In this document: piece after piece, positions 52,360 to 62,430 of the stretch
Numbering within the stretch: position 1 is the first letter of the stretch
How the letters are laid out: the number at the start of each line of letters is the position of its first letter
NCBI GenBank assembly: GCA_945861885.1
Contig: CAMAVR010000005.1
Coordinates: forward strand, 48,019 to 112,018
DNA: 64,000 bases
Direction of reading: 5' to 3'
Source of the DNA: Nannocystis exedens
GTDB lineage: Bacteria > Myxococcota_A > Polyangia > Polyangiales > Polyangiaceae
Notes under the pieces: generated by a model
What the model was told of the DNA's origin: nothing
Databases searched by the model: none
What the model saw: the letters and a program-made list of their open reading frames with translations, nothing else
Program-made: the position numbers and the translations under genes

Positions 52360-53664
52360 TTAAGGCGCGCTAGGCCCCAAGCATCCGATAGCAACCGTAG
52401 GACACTCGCTGGCGTCGCCCTCTGGCTCGACGACTCGCGCCCGTTCCGGCGCGCCAAATCCGGCGATAAAAGCAAAGTGCTCGTAGCGGCAAGGGATAAC
52501 AGTAACGCATTCGGCTTTATCCCGAAGAGCGCGGCCGCGAGCGATTTGAGTAGCACGAACTTCGCTAGCATCCGCGCCAGGAAAGTGATGAATCGCACGC
52601 CACGCGGTGATCGGCAGCGTGGCGGCAATGGCGACCGCGACGAGCCATGCGGACGATCCTCGCCGCGCCAAAAAATCGCATGAAAAGGCCGTTAAAATCC
52701 AGGTAAGCGCGACGAGCGCGCGCTCAGGATGATGCGTCGGCGCTCCATCGCGCACGTCGCCCCAGATCAGAAATAGGAGTATCGCCGCCGACACCGTCAG
52801 AGGCCCCCACCATCGGCGACGCATTTCGGGCGATCGCAGACCGATCAGTGCAAGCGCGATAATGGGCGACATCACTCCGAGTACGCGTACCAGTGCGATC
52901 GGATACTCGGCCACTTTGCTTAAGAGCGGTACAGAGGCTGCGCCAATCGACTGCCGATAGTTCGCAACGCGATCCAAAAAATGGGTCGGACTGCCGTGAG
53001 AAATCGCGTTCCAAGCGATCCAGGCGAACGGTCCTGCAGCCGCAAGAACAGCGCATGCGGCGTTAAAAAATCGGTGCGCGGGGGCGCGGCAGCATCCCGC
53101 GAAGTAGATCGCAATTACCGCGCACGCGGGCCACGCTTCGTAGCGCGATAGCGATGCCACAAGCAGAGCGAGCGCAGCGGCGACGCGCCATCCCGGCTTT
53201 TGAAAAACAAGCGCCGCAAAAGCGACAAGCGCGCCGCACATCGCTTCGGGCACCATCGCCGCATCGAGCCATAGATTCCATGGCAAAAGAGCCGCTATCA
53301 CGATTGTAGCGGCGCTAGCGCGGCGAGAAAGACCGCGCGCAAGCGCTCCTTGAAAACAGAGTGCGATTGCGATCAGCGTCGTTATCATCGTAACGACACG
53401 AGCCGTCGCAAGCGACCTCCCGAATGCCATCATCGCCGACCCGACGATCCAAAAAGGGGCGGGGAGCCAGCTGGTTCCGCTCGGATCGAGAGACGGCGCA
53501 TGCGCGAACGATTCAGCGATCACCACGCGCGAATAGTCGTCGTCCGAAATATGACGAAACCCCGAAGCGAGAACGATCGACGAGCAAGCGCAAACAAATG
53601 CGCAAAGAAGTAGCGTAGCGCGCGCATCCCCCAGCCATTCACTTCGGGGCGGGGCGTGTCGCAC
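52360..53664 (-). CDS. Polytopic membrane glycosyltransferase-like protein (GT39/ArnT-type)
   Basis: 434 residues from GTG 53664, 5 nt after the secG stop; longer frames to 53805 run inside secG and are rejected. About ten hydrophobic segments. The first extracytoplasmic loop has HISDDDYSRVVIAESFAHAP, with the Asp pair typical of GT-C enzymes that use lipid-linked sugars. It is the last gene after gap-pgk-tpiA-secG. Substrate unknown. Confidence 0.65.
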   Translation of the reverse strand: MRHAPPRSEWLGDARATLLLCAFVCACSSIVLASGFRHISDDDYSRVVIAESFAHAPSLDPSGTSWLPAPFWIVGSAMMAFGRSLATARVVTMITTLIAIALCFQGALARGLSRRASAATIVIAALLPWNLWLDAAMVPEAMCGALVAFAALVFQKPGWRVAAALALLVASLSRYEAWPACAVIAIYFAGCCRAPAHRFFNAACAVLAAAGPFAWIAWNAISHGSPTHFLDRVANYRQSIGAASVPLLSKVAEYPIALVRVLGVMSPIIALALIGLRSPEMRRRWWGPLTVSAAILLFLIWGDVRDGAPTHHPERALVALTWILTAFSCDFLARRGSSAWLVAVAIAATLPITAWRAIHHFPGADASEVRATQIARGRALRDKAECVTVIPCRYEHFAFIAGFGAPERARVVEPEGDASECPTVAIGCLGPSAP

Positions 53665-53668
53665 GCCG

Positions 53669-54094
53669 CTACTTGTCGCCGTTTCCTGCGCCGCCGGTTG
53701 TTGCATCGCCTGCGGGGGCCGCGCCAGTTGCCGGTGCGTCAGTCGGCTTCGCATCTGTCGTTGGCGTCGCCGGTTTCGCGATTGTTGCGCCGTGCTCTTT
53801 CGCAACCTCCTCCGCGTGCCTTTTTTCTTCTTGCGCGACCTTCGCTTTTAGCGCGCGGTCGCCCGACGATGACAAGTACGCCAGCGACACGCTCGTGAGC
53901 ATAAAGATTGTCGCGCAGATTGCCGTCGCGCGCGTCAGCAAATTCCCGGCCCCGCGCCCGCCGAACACTTGCTGGGCCGCACCACCACCGAGCGCTGCCC
54001 CCATGCCGCCGCCGCGCCCTTGCTGAAGAAGCACCACCAACACCAGAAACAGGCAGACGAACACGTGAATTACATTGAGCAGGCTATGGAGCAT
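53669..54094 (-). CDS. secG: Protein translocase subunit SecG
   Basis: 141 residues. Two membrane segments (about 5-25 and 52-74) enclose the SecG loop LQQGRGGGMGAALGGGAAQQVFGGRGAG. The C-terminal ~60 residues are an Ala/Pro/Thr-rich tail longer than in most SecG proteins. It is a small partner of SecYE. It follows tpiA, a widespread arrangement. Confidence 0.93.
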   Translation of the reverse strand: MLHSLLNVIHVFVCLFLVLVVLLQQGRGGGMGAALGGGAAQQVFGGRGAGNLLTRATAICATIFMLTSVSLAYLSSSGDRALKAKVAQEEKRHAEEVAKEHGATIAKPATPTTDAKPTDAPATGAAPAGDATTGGAGNGDK

Positions 54095-54115
54095 CGGAGC
54101 GCTTTCTATCTAAAC

Positions 54116-54937
54116 TCAGCTGGGTCGCGTGGTACGGGGGCTCGCAAGTTCCGCGGAAATTCGGGCAATTTCGCCGAAAGATGCGGCATCCAAACTTGCG
54201 CCGCCGATGAGAGCACCGTCGACGTTGGGGGCGGCGAGCAGTTCAGCGGCGTTACTCGGTTTGACGGAACCACCGTACAATATGCGAATCTGGGCGGCGA
54301 GTTCCGGCGATTTCACTGCTAGCCAATCGCGAATAGCGGCATGAATTTCTTCAGCTTCATCCGGACCGGCATTTTTCCCCGTACCTATAGCCCAGACAGG
54401 TTCGTATGCAATCGCCACGGCGGTCTTGCCGTGCGACAAAAGAGCCGGAAGGACGGCGTCGACTTGCCTTTTTACGACTTCGTGAGTCTTCCCCGATTCG
54501 CGCTCGGCCAATGTCTCGCCCACGCAGACGATCGGCGCGAGCTCAGCTTTTAGCGCTGCCCTCGTTTTTTCGGCTACTTGGGCGTCGGTTTCGCCGAACA
54601 GCTGACGCCGCTCGCTGTGGCCAACGATTACCCATGTGCAGCCGGCATCTCGAAGCATTTGCCCGCTTATTTCACCGGTGAACGCGCCAGAATCGCCCGG
54701 ATGCAAATTCTGCCCGGCGATTGCGACGGCATTTGCCCCCGGTCCGGGCTCCCCGAGTTCAGCCGAGCATTCATGCGCGACGGCGGCGAGAACGGTGAAC
54801 GGTGGGGCGATGACGATATCGACCGCCGGGGCCCGTCGGGCGATCGCCACGCACTTTTCGGCCAATTCGAGCCCCGACGTGCCGCCGTGATTCATCTTCC
54901 AATTTCCGGCGATGAGCTGACGTACCCCGGCTCTCAT
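54116..54937 (-). CDS. tpiA: Triosephosphate isomerase
   Basis: 273 residues. GNWKMN (Lys), VIVGHSERR (electrophile His), [14 protein letters not shown] (Glu base and flexible loop), and [12 protein letters not shown] (phosphate site) are intact. It interconverts dihydroxyacetone phosphate and glyceraldehyde 3-phosphate. ATG overlaps the pgk stop by 4 nt. Confidence 0.96.
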   Translation of the reverse strand: MRAGVRQLIAGNWKMNHGGTSGLELAEKCVAIARRAPAVDIVIAPPFTVLAAVAHECSAELGEPGPGANAVAIAGQNLHPGDSGAFTGEISGQMLRDAGCTWVIVGHSERRQLFGETDAQVAEKTRAALKAELAPIVCVGETLAERESGKTHEVVKRQVDAVLPALLSHGKTAVAIAYEPVWAIGTGKNAGPDEAEEIHAAIRDWLAVKSPELAAQIRILYGGSVKPSNAAELLAAPNVDGALIGGASLDAASFGEIARISAELASPRTTRPS

Positions 54938-56130
54938 TGGCGAAGTACCTCAATCCCCGGCAACTTCTTCCCTTCAATAAGCTCGAGCGAGGCGCCGCCA
55001 CCGGTTGAAATATGCTTGATTTTAGCCGCAATATCGCCGCCTGCTGCGTGCACGGCTGCCGCGCTGTCGCCTCCGCCGATGACCGTAAAGCCGCTCGAGT
55101 TTGCCATCGCCTGTGCGATGCCAAACGTCCCGGCTGCAAATGGCGCTTTTTCAAACAGGCCCATCGGACCGTTCCAAAAAATTGTTTTGGCTCGGCCGAT
55201 ACGAGCCGCGAAATCGGCAACACTCTTCGGCCCGATATCGAGCGCCATCGTGTTTTCTGGCATCGCGCCGACGCTGACAACTTCGCCGCGCTCGGCGGAC
55301 GTCGATGCCGCTACGACGAGGTCGGTTGGAAGCGCGATTTCAACTTTTTTCTCGGCCGCTTTTTCAAGAATCGTCCGAGCAAGTGCGAACTTGTCGGGCT
55401 CGACGAGCGAACGCTGCATGTTTGCACCTTTTGCCGCCAAAAAGGTATTGGCCATCGCTCCGCCGATCACCAGCGCGTCAACGCGGTCGAGCAGCGCTTC
55501 GATCACCGCAAGCTTGTCGGTCACTTTCGCCCCACCGAGCACCGCGACGTAAGGCCGGTCGGGCCCTGACAGCAGCTTGCCGAGCGCATTGATCTCTTTT
55601 TCGAGAAGCAGGCCGCAGCCGCGATCGCGAAAAAGCTTTGGCAGCGCGTAAACGCTCGCGTGTGCGCGATGAACCGCCCCGAAAGCGTCATCCACATAGA
55701 TGTCGGCAAGCTCGGCAAGCTCTCGAGCAAATGCCTCGTCGTTTGCCTCTTCTTCCGGATGAAACCGGAGATTTTCAAGCAGGCAGACTTGCCTGTCGCG
55801 TAGGTCGAAAATGACTTTTCTTGCCGTGCTTCCGATGCAATCTTCGGGCATGTGCACTTCGATCCCGAGCAGCTCAGCGAGCCGCTCGCCGCATGCCATG
55901 AGCGATAGCCCGTCGGTCTTCCCGGGTTTGGGCCTTCCCATGTGGCTCGCCAGAACAACGCGCGCATCGCGCTCAATCGCGTGACGAATCGTTGGAAGCG
56001 CTTCGCGTATGCGCGAATCGTCGGCAATCTTGTCGCCATCCATCGGAACGTTAAAGTCGACGCGCAGAAAGACGCGTTTGTTTTCGATCGGCAATTCTGC
56101 GATCGTTTTGATTCCGTCAAGTAAACTCAT
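54934..56130 (-). CDS. pgk: Phosphoglycerate kinase
   Basis: 398 residues from the ATG at 56130. N-domain RVDFNVPM and SHMGRPKPG bind 3-phosphoglycerate; C-domain [15 protein letters not shown] and GGGDSAAAV bind nucleotide. It makes ATP from 1,3-bisphosphoglycerate. It lies 11 nt after gap and overlaps tpiA. Confidence 0.96.
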   Translation of the reverse strand: MSLLDGIKTIAELPIENKRVFLRVDFNVPMDGDKIADDSRIREALPTIRHAIERDARVVLASHMGRPKPGKTDGLSLMACGERLAELLGIEVHMPEDCIGSTARKVIFDLRDRQVCLLENLRFHPEEEANDEAFARELAELADIYVDDAFGAVHRAHASVYALPKLFRDRGCGLLLEKEINALGKLLSGPDRPYVAVLGGAKVTDKLAVIEALLDRVDALVIGGAMANTFLAAKGANMQRSLVEPDKFALARTILEKAAEKKVEIALPTDLVVAASTSAERGEVVSVGAMPENTMALDIGPKSVADFAARIGRAKTIFWNGPMGLFEKAPFAAGTFGIAQAMANSSGFTVIGGGDSAAAVHAAGGDIAAKIKHISTGGGASLELIEGKKLPGIEVLRQ

Positions 56131-56141
56131 CGGTCTGTCTT

Positions 56142-57158
56142 TCAGAGCTTTGATGCGACGAGCTGCGTCAGCTCGATCATGCGGTTCGAAAAGCCCCATT
56201 CGTTGTCGTACCAGCTAAACACTTTCGCCATTCGGTCGCCCATTACTTGTGTCATCGTCGCGTCAAAAATCGATGAATGCGGGTCGCCGATGTAGTCGCT
56301 CGAAACGAGCTCTTCGTCCGAGTAGGCCAATATCCCTTTCAGGGGGCCAGCGGCTGCTTTTTGCATTGCCGCGTTGATCGCTTCACGCGTTACCGGTTTT
56401 TCGGTCTCAACCGTCAAATCGACAAGGCTTACGTCCATTGTTGGAACGCGCATCGCGATGCCGTCGAACTTCCCCTTGAGGGAGGGGATCACTTCGCTCA
56501 ACGCTTTTGCCGCGCCCGTCGATGATGGAATAATATTTTGAGCAGCGGCGCGTGAACGACGCAAATCGCCTTTGCGGTGCGGAATATCGAGCAGCGCTTG
56601 GTCGTTTGTGTACGAATGCACCGTCGTCATAAGGCCCCCTTTTAGGCCAAAATTGTCGAGCAAAATTTTGGCGACGGGCGCCAAACAGTTGGTGGTGCAC
56701 GAGCCGTTTGAAATTACGACGTCGGTTTTTGGATTGTACTCGTCGGCGTTTACGCCGAGCACCAATGTCTTGTCGTGCCCTTTTGCTGGGGCGCTGATGA
56801 TCACTTTTTTTGCGCCGGCGTGGATGTGCGCCATGCACGCTTCTTTGGTCGTAAATAGACCTGTGCATTCGAGCACAATGTCGACTCCGAGATCCTTCCA
56901 TGGGAGTTTGCTCGGCTCACGTTCGGCTGTGATTTTGATCGTTCGGCCGTTAATTTCGAACGCGCCGTCGCCGACGGTCGCGCGGTGTTTTGCTCGCCGG
57001 TGGACGGTGTCGTAGTTGTAAAGGTGCGCCAGTGTTTTCGCGTCTGTCAGGTCGTTAATGGCGACGAGTTCGATGTCGGCGATTTTGCGATCGAAGAGCG
57101 ATCGCACGATGCAGCGACCGATGCGGCCGAAGCCGTTGATGGCGATTTTTGTAGGCAT
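56142..57158 (-). CDS. gap: Glyceraldehyde-3-phosphate dehydrogenase
   Basis: 338 residues from the ATG at 57158, preceded by AAGGA. INGFGRIGR binds NAD; catalytic Cys in SNGSCTTNCLAP; KIHTV equivalent replaced by the normal MTTVHSYTNDQ; WYDNEWGFSNRM end. Asp (NDLTD) after the first NAD region suggests NAD preference. It leads the gap-pgk-tpiA-secG run; the promoter is probably within 57159-57274. Confidence 0.96.
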   Translation of the reverse strand: MPTKIAINGFGRIGRCIVRSLFDRKIADIELVAINDLTDAKTLAHLYNYDTVHRRAKHRATVGDGAFEINGRTIKITAEREPSKLPWKDLGVDIVLECTGLFTTKEACMAHIHAGAKKVIISAPAKGHDKTLVLGVNADEYNPKTDVVISNGSCTTNCLAPVAKILLDNFGLKGGLMTTVHSYTNDQALLDIPHRKGDLRRSRAAAQNIIPSSTGAAKALSEVIPSLKGKFDGIAMRVPTMDVSLVDLTVETEKPVTREAINAAMQKAAAGPLKGILAYSDEELVSSDYIGDPHSSIFDATMTQVMGDRMAKVFSWYDNEWGFSNRMIELTQLVASKL

Positions 57159-57274
57159 GACAGGTCCTTGAACGAGGTTCGTGGCGGTCAACGTACCGCC
57201 GCGAATGGGTACGAGCAAGGAGGGCGCGGCATCGGCGCCGGTATAGTGCGCCTATGCCCACTTCGTCGCGCGGT

Positions 57275-58108
57275 CTAGTTGCGCGGCTTAAGAACTAAAA
57301 GTGCCGGCCCCGACCAGACGTATCTGGCGACAGACCCTCTCGCTGGTCTGGCGACAGACCCTCTCGCTGGATCGGCGGACTTAAATCGTGTGCGAATGGA
57401 CATCATCATCTGACCGACATGATTCATGCCTGCCTGGTCTTTGCCGGTGCCCCAGAGGCCATTGTCGGATGAAAAAATCAGGACAGTGGGATCGGTCTTG
57501 ATCAGTTCAGCTCGTGCATCTTCCGAAGTTGCAAACCAGTTCCAAAGACCGGCGAGCATTGCGTCGAGCTGTGACGAAACGTCGGACTCCACCGTTGCGT
57601 TCGCAAAGAACTCATGCGTGGAAGCGCTCGCGAGAATCTTGTTTGCGTCGCCAGGAGCCCCAATAGTGGTCGCTTGCTCAGCCGTGACGTCATTCCAAGT
57701 CTGGCCGTCCATAGCGGGGTAGGTGCCCGCGGCGGTCGATTCTGAACGTCTTGCATTCAGGGCGCTGCTGAGCGGCGGCAGGCCAAAAGGGCCGGCTACT
57801 GGGGAAAGCGGGGCCCCGCCGCCGTCGTGTCCACGGGCAGGTGTTGGCGGACTAAGCGGTGGTGCGGCGTCGCCGTTGTCCGCTACCGGCGGGACGGTGT
57901 CGTCGTCTTCTTCTTCGGTCGACTCGGATCCGGAGGCCGTGTCGGCACGCTCTTTTGGCCTAGTGTTGCTGTCTCGCTCGTGGAACGGGGCGGCCGGTTC
58001 GGCTGCATTCTCGCCGTCGCTGCACCCCTGGGCCAGAACTAGGGTCGTCGCAGTCGTTGCGGTCAACGCAAGCGCGGATAAAAACGGTCGAGTCAATCGA
58101 GCGATCAT
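57275..58108 (-). CDS. Hypothetical lipoprotein with acidic linker
   Basis: 277 residues from ATG 58108 (GGAG upstream). Lipobox LAQGC. A long linker rich in D, E, P and G (about 25-105) is followed by a domain of unknown type (about 110-250). The end has a doubled PARGSVAR unit produced by a 24-bp tandem repeat. No family recognised. Confidence 0.55.
   Translation of the reverse strand: MIARLTRPFLSALALTATTATTLVLAQGCSDGENAAEPAAPFHERDSNTRPKERADTASGSESTEEEDDDTVPPVADNGDAAPPLSPPTPARGHDGGGAPLSPVAGPFGLPPLSSALNARRSESTAAGTYPAMDGQTWNDVTAEQATTIGAPGDANKILASASTHEFFANATVESDVSSQLDAMLAGLWNWFATSEDARAELIKTDPTVLIFSSDNGLWGTGKDQAGMNHVGQMMMSIRTRFKSADPARGSVARPARGSVARYVWSGPALLVLKPRN
57323..57370. repeat. 24-bp tandem repeat (two units) in a coding end
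   Basis: 57323-57346 is repeated exactly at 57347-57370. Being 24 bp, it keeps frame and duplicates eight residues (PARGSVAR type) near the lipoprotein's C-terminus. Confidence 0.92.
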
Positions 58109-58274
58109 GGGCAACTCCGGCGATGAAATGGGGGCGAGCGCGGCCAAGCTGCCCGGCTCGTTGAGATGGCGTGTCCATTGGTATGAGCGAACGGAGAGGT
58201 CGGCGCAAAGCGTTTCGCGTCGAATCCGACCGCGCTCCCTCTATGAGGCCTCGGGGATCGTCAACACTGAGGCA

Positions 58275-59942
58275 TCAGAGTACGAGCGTCTCGATGTGCT
58301 CGCCCCACACGCCTCTTAGGACATTCGAAATTTCACCGACGGTGCCCCCCGCCTTTACTGCATCAATCAGAGCGGGCATGAGATTGCCTGTCCCGTTAGC
58401 TCGGCTTTTTACCTGTTCGAGCGCTGCAGTGTACCGAGAAGCGTCACGGGTCTCACGCAACTTCCGAACTCGCGCGACCTGTTGATGTTCGATTTGAGGG
58501 TCGACCCTCATGACAGGAACGGCCGTCTCGTCGTGCTGCGTATACGCGTTCAGTCCAACAATGATCCGCTTTTTTTGCTCAATCTCGATCTGATATTGAT
58601 ACGCGGAGTTTTGAATTTCGCGCTGCGGGTACCCCTGCTCAATCGCAGCAACCATCCCGCCGAGTTCGTCGATGCGTCGGATGTATTTGAGCGCATCTTT
58701 TTCAATTTGATGCGTGAGTGTTTCGATGGCGTAGCTGCCGCCCAACGCGTCGACGAAATCGGAAATCCCCGATTCGTTTGCGACAATTTGCTGTGTTCGA
58801 AGCGCAATTGTTGCGCTTTCGTTCGTCGGTAGCCCAAGCGCTTCATCAAAACTGTTTGTGTGGAGCGACTGGCACCCGCCAAGAACCGCGGCAAGCGTTT
58901 GAACGGTAACGCGCGCAATGTTGTTGAGCGGCTGCTGCGCCGTCAGCGTCATCCCAGCTGTTTGGCAGTGAAATCGGAGCGCGCGCGCGCGATTTGTTTT
59001 TGCGCCAAATCGCGTGGCCATGATCGTGCTCCACATCCGGCGTGCAGCGCGAAATTTCGCGACTTCTTCGATGAGATTGTTGTGCACATTAAAGAAGAAA
59101 GAAAGCTGCGCGCCGAATTTGTCGACATCGAGCCCCGCCTCAATGGCCGCCTGAACGTACGCAATCCCGTCAGCGAGCGTGAACGCAACTTCTTGGACCG
59201 CATCAGAGCCCGCTTCACGGATGTGGTAGCCGCTGATCGAAATCGTGTTCCATTTTGGAACGTCGGTCGCGCAAAATGCGAAAACGTCGTTAATCAATCG
59301 TAGCGACGGACGGGGCGGGAAAATGTACGTTCCGCGCGCGATGTACTCTTTTAAGATATCGTTCTGAATTGTCCCCCTAATTGCATTGCGCGGGACGCCG
59401 TTTTCTTCGGCAACTGCGACATACAGTGCGAGTAAAATGGCCGCAGTCGCGTTGATTGTCATCGACGTCGAAATTTTGTCGAGCGGGAGCCCGTGAAGAA
59501 GGACGCGCATGTCTTCGATTGAGTCGATCGCAACACCAACGCGACCGACTTCGCCGAGCGATTTTTCGTCGTCTGAATCGCGCCCCATCTGCGTCGGCAA
59601 ATCGAATGCAACGCTGAGCCCTGTCTGCCCCTGCTGCAGGAGATAGCGGTAACGCTCGTTTGATTCGGCCGCCGTTCCGAACCCGGCGTATTGGCGCATT
59701 GTCCAGAGCCGCCCTCGGTACATGTTCGGCTGCACACCTCGCGTGAAAGGTGGCTGCCCGGGAAAGCCGAGATCGCGCGCCGGTTCAAAGTCGATTTCGC
59801 CCAGATTGGGTGGCCCGTAAAGCGGAGCGGTGTCGGCCCCCCCCGCGAGAACGCCGATGCGCGGCCGCGGACACTCTTTCGCTTCCGCTGGCTGAAGCGT
59901 TTGCTCCAGCCAGTCGCGGTATTGGCTGACATAGTCTCGCAT
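58275..59942 (-). CDS. Methylmalonyl-CoA mutase-type large subunit (substrate-binding domain only)
   Basis: 555 residues. The TIM-barrel domain of acyl-CoA mutases is complete: [22 protein letters not shown] (CoA site), [31 protein letters not shown], and [11 protein letters not shown]. No B12-binding DxHxxG domain is fused, so a separate small subunit must provide it. That split form is typical of archaeal-type and some isobutyryl/ethylmalonyl-CoA mutases; the exact substrate is not clear. The partner is not in the window. Confidence 0.88.
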   Translation of the reverse strand: MRDYVSQYRDWLEQTLQPAEAKECPRPRIGVLAGGADTAPLYGPPNLGEIDFEPARDLGFPGQPPFTRGVQPNMYRGRLWTMRQYAGFGTAAESNERYRYLLQQGQTGLSVAFDLPTQMGRDSDDEKSLGEVGRVGVAIDSIEDMRVLLHGLPLDKISTSMTINATAAILLALYVAVAEENGVPRNAIRGTIQNDILKEYIARGTYIFPPRPSLRLINDVFAFCATDVPKWNTISISGYHIREAGSDAVQEVAFTLADGIAYVQAAIEAGLDVDKFGAQLSFFFNVHNNLIEEVAKFRAARRMWSTIMATRFGAKTNRARALRFHCQTAGMTLTAQQPLNNIARVTVQTLAAVLGGCQSLHTNSFDEALGLPTNESATIALRTQQIVANESGISDFVDALGGSYAIETLTHQIEKDALKYIRRIDELGGMVAAIEQGYPQREIQNSAYQYQIEIEQKKRIIVGLNAYTQHDETAVPVMRVDPQIEHQQVARVRKLRETRDASRYTAALEQVKSRANGTGNLMPALIDAVKAGGTVGEISNVLRGVWGEHIETLVL

Positions 59943-59977
59943 TGATAATCGTTCGGTTAGGACTTTAGGTACACGCG

Positions 59978-60319
59978 CTAATGAGCCGCTTTTTTGTCAG
60001 ACGAGCGGCCCTGTGGCTGAGGCGCATCGAATTGAAATACGAGTTCGTTCGGCTGGACAAAGCCGAGCTGGGAGCGGGCAATCTTTTCGACTGCGGAAGG
60101 ATTATCCCGAAGCGCGCGAATTTCGACCCGAAGTTTTGCAATATCGTGTTTTAGCGCGCTATTTTCGCGCTCAACGTCGGCAAGTTCACGGTGTAGTTGC
60201 AGCATGCGGGCGACGCCTTGCGGACGCGCGATTGAAATTGGAACCGCAACCGCGGTGATGGCCAATAGAGCGAGCGGAATGGCGTGTTGTGCTTTTAATT
60301 GCGAGTAAATCACATGCAT
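59978..60319 (-). CDS. ftsB: FtsB/DivIC-like septum formation initiator
   Basis: 113 residues: one membrane segment (about 14-32), a coiled coil (about 37-70, [19 protein letters not shown]) and the conserved end [22 protein letters not shown]. That matches FtsB, which links FtsQ and FtsL in the divisome. It is divergent from gatB. Confidence 0.85.
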   Translation of the reverse strand: MHVIYSQLKAQHAIPLALLAITAVAVPISIARPQGVARMLQLHRELADVERENSALKHDIAKLRVEIRALRDNPSAVEKIARSQLGFVQPNELVFQFDAPQPQGRSSDKKAAH

Positions 60320-60423
60320 CCCAGTTTCTGAAACGACGAGGAGGCCCTCGACGGTTGGTCAGCCGCCCGTATTGTACTGACGCGGGCGGACAGAGTGCTC
60401 GCACGATGATACACAGGCAAATG

Positions 60424-61875
60424 ATGAACTCGCAATTTGAAGCAGTTATTGGCTTGGAAGTTCATGCACAACTTCTCACCAAGTCGAAAGCGTTTTGTTC
60501 CTGTTCAACTGCGTTTGGCGCTCAGCCAAACACGCAAGTCTGCCCTGTTTGTTTAGGGCTGCCGGGGGCACTCCCCGTGCTGAACGCCGAGGCGGTCCGG
60601 ATGGCGGTTTCCGCCGCGTTGGCGGTGAATTGTTCAATCCAAAAGAACAGCCGATTTGCGCGGAAGAACTACTTTTACCCCGACTTGCCAAAGGGGTATC
60701 AAATCAGTCAGTTCGACGAGCCGTTCAGCCAAAATGGTCACCTCGATATCGAAGTGCAGAGTGTGCCGGTCGGCTCGCCTAGGCGGCACGTGCGGGCGCG
60801 CATTCAACGCGTTCACATGGAGGAAGATGCCGGCAAAAATTTGCATGATCGCGGCGACGATTCGATCGTAGACCTGAACCGTTCGGGGACGGCGCTGATT
60901 GAAATCGTAGGTGAGCCAGATTTGCGAAGCGGTCTCGAAGCGGCCGAATATTTGCGAACACTTCGAGAGATATTGGTTTTCATCGGCGTGAACGACGGGA
61001 ACCTGGAAGAAGGGTCGTTTCGTTGTGACGCAAACGTATCGATTCGTCCGATCGGCGCGTCGAAATTTGGGACGCGTACAGAGCTGAAGAACATCAATTC
61101 GTTTCGCTTCGTGCAAAAGGCGATCGACTACGAAATAGCGCGTCAAGAATCGGTGATTAAATCGGGCGGTACCATCGTGATGGAGACGCGTGGATGGGAC
61201 GAAAAATCGGGCGAAACATTTTCGATGCGCAGCAAAGAAGAAGCGCACGATTACCGCTATTTTCCTGAGCCAGATCTCCCCGCGCTCGTTCTTGAAGATG
61301 CGTATATTTCGCAGATTCGGGATGCGCTTCCCGAACTTCCGCAAGCAAAGCGTGAACGTTTTGCGAACGATTTAAAATTGCCTGCAAATGCGGCGCAGGT
61401 TTTGACGCAACATCCGGCGATTGCGTCGCTCTTTGAACGCGCGGCGGAGCTACACGGCGATGCGCTACGGGTTGCGAATTTTGTTCAAGGCGAAGTGCTT
61501 CGTGACACCACAACACGTGGGCTCCACGCTGAAATTCCTTTAACTTCGGAGCAGATCGCCGACCTTTTGAAGCTTGTCGATGCCGGTACAATCAGCGGCA
61601 AACAGGCGAAAGAGGTCTATGCGAAGTTACGCGGAACAGATGCACGCGCCGATGAAATTGTACGTAGCTCCGGCATGGCTCAGGTGTCCGATGCGGGGCT
61701 CATCGACGACGTCGTTCGACGTGTTTTGGAAGCGAATCCAAAGCAGGCCGAAGCGGTCAAAAATGGGAAGACAGGCGTGATCGGATTTTTGGTCGGGCAG
61801 GTGATGAAAGAGATGAAAGGGAGCGCAAACCCGGCAATGGTTAACGAAGCGCTACAACGTCTCCTTGGTCTCTAG
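60424..61875 (+). CDS. gatB: Asp-tRNA(Asn)/Glu-tRNA(Gln) amidotransferase subunit B
   Basis: 483 residues from ATG 60424 (AGG site 6 nt upstream); ATGs at 60421 and 60406 are alternatives, and the frame back to 60289 overlaps ftsB. Family motifs: AVIGLEVHAQLLTKSKAFC, VCLGLPGALPVLN, FARKNYFYPDLPKGYQIS, DLNRSGTALIEIVGEPD, FRCDANVSIRP, KNINSFRFVQKAI. The C-terminal YqeY-like tail is present. gatA and gatC are not in the window. A group II intron follows 17 nt after its stop. Confidence 0.96.
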   Translation: MNSQFEAVIGLEVHAQLLTKSKAFCSCSTAFGAQPNTQVCPVCLGLPGALPVLNAEAVRMAVSAALAVNCSIQKNSRFARKNYFYPDLPKGYQISQFDEPFSQNGHLDIEVQSVPVGSPRRHVRARIQRVHMEEDAGKNLHDRGDDSIVDLNRSGTALIEIVGEPDLRSGLEAAEYLRTLREILVFIGVNDGNLEEGSFRCDANVSIRPIGASKFGTRTELKNINSFRFVQKAIDYEIARQESVIKSGGTIVMETRGWDEKSGETFSMRSKEEAHDYRYFPEPDLPALVLEDAYISQIRDALPELPQAKRERFANDLKLPANAAQVLTQHPAIASLFERAAELHGDALRVANFVQGEVLRDTTTRGLHAEIPLTSEQIADLLKLVDAGTISGKQAKEVYAKLRGTDARADEIVRSSGMAQVSDAGLIDDVVRRVLEANPKQAEAVKNGKTGVIGFLVGQVMKEMKGSANPAMVNEALQRLLGL

Positions 61876-62430
61876 CCTAGGGCCCGATCTCAGTGCGCCA
61901 GGCAAAGCCTGGATGAGGGGAACGGAATGTAGCTAAAACAACTGAAACCTCATGTAGCAACCCAGCGGGTTCAAATCCCGACCGGCCAAGTTAGACCAAC
62001 AGCCGGAAGCGAGTCTTGCGTGGTCGTAAAAGAAGCGACGGGAAACCGTGACTGCGAAGCGTAGACAGCGAGTGTGCAGGCCGCGTGATTGAGCCACGAA
62101 ATCAACTTCTTTGTGAGAGCCGACGCCGTTGAGATAGCGGAAGGCAACACCGATGCACAATTACAGGGCGATGCCCGACGGGCCAGAGTGCAGAGGTCTC
62201 ACCGGGGTCGTAGAACGGGGCATGCAAACGAGGGTTGTCCAGGAACCTGGGAGGCCCAGACGTCATCGTCGACGAGACGATAAAACTGCGGAGTGAGCAT
62301 CACGTGAGCGAAGCAGGGGCGCCGGGGCGTCGGAGTGCCGCAGTAGTACCGCCGAAGTTGGGGAACCGATCTACACGGGACCCAATGGAGGGAAGGGCGG
62401 CACCAAATTACGGAATCGTTGAAGGGACAG

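Noticed and set aside
53665-53805. N-terminal extension of the glycosyltransferase
   Set aside because: These codons overlap secG in another frame and are Arg/Gln-rich, as expected of a shadow; GTG 53664 right after the secG stop is preferred.
61958-61990. tRNA-like T-arm (GCGGGTTCAAATCCCG then ACCGGCCA)
   Set aside because: No acceptor, D or anticodon arm can be formed upstream; it lies in the structured 5' part of the group II intron.
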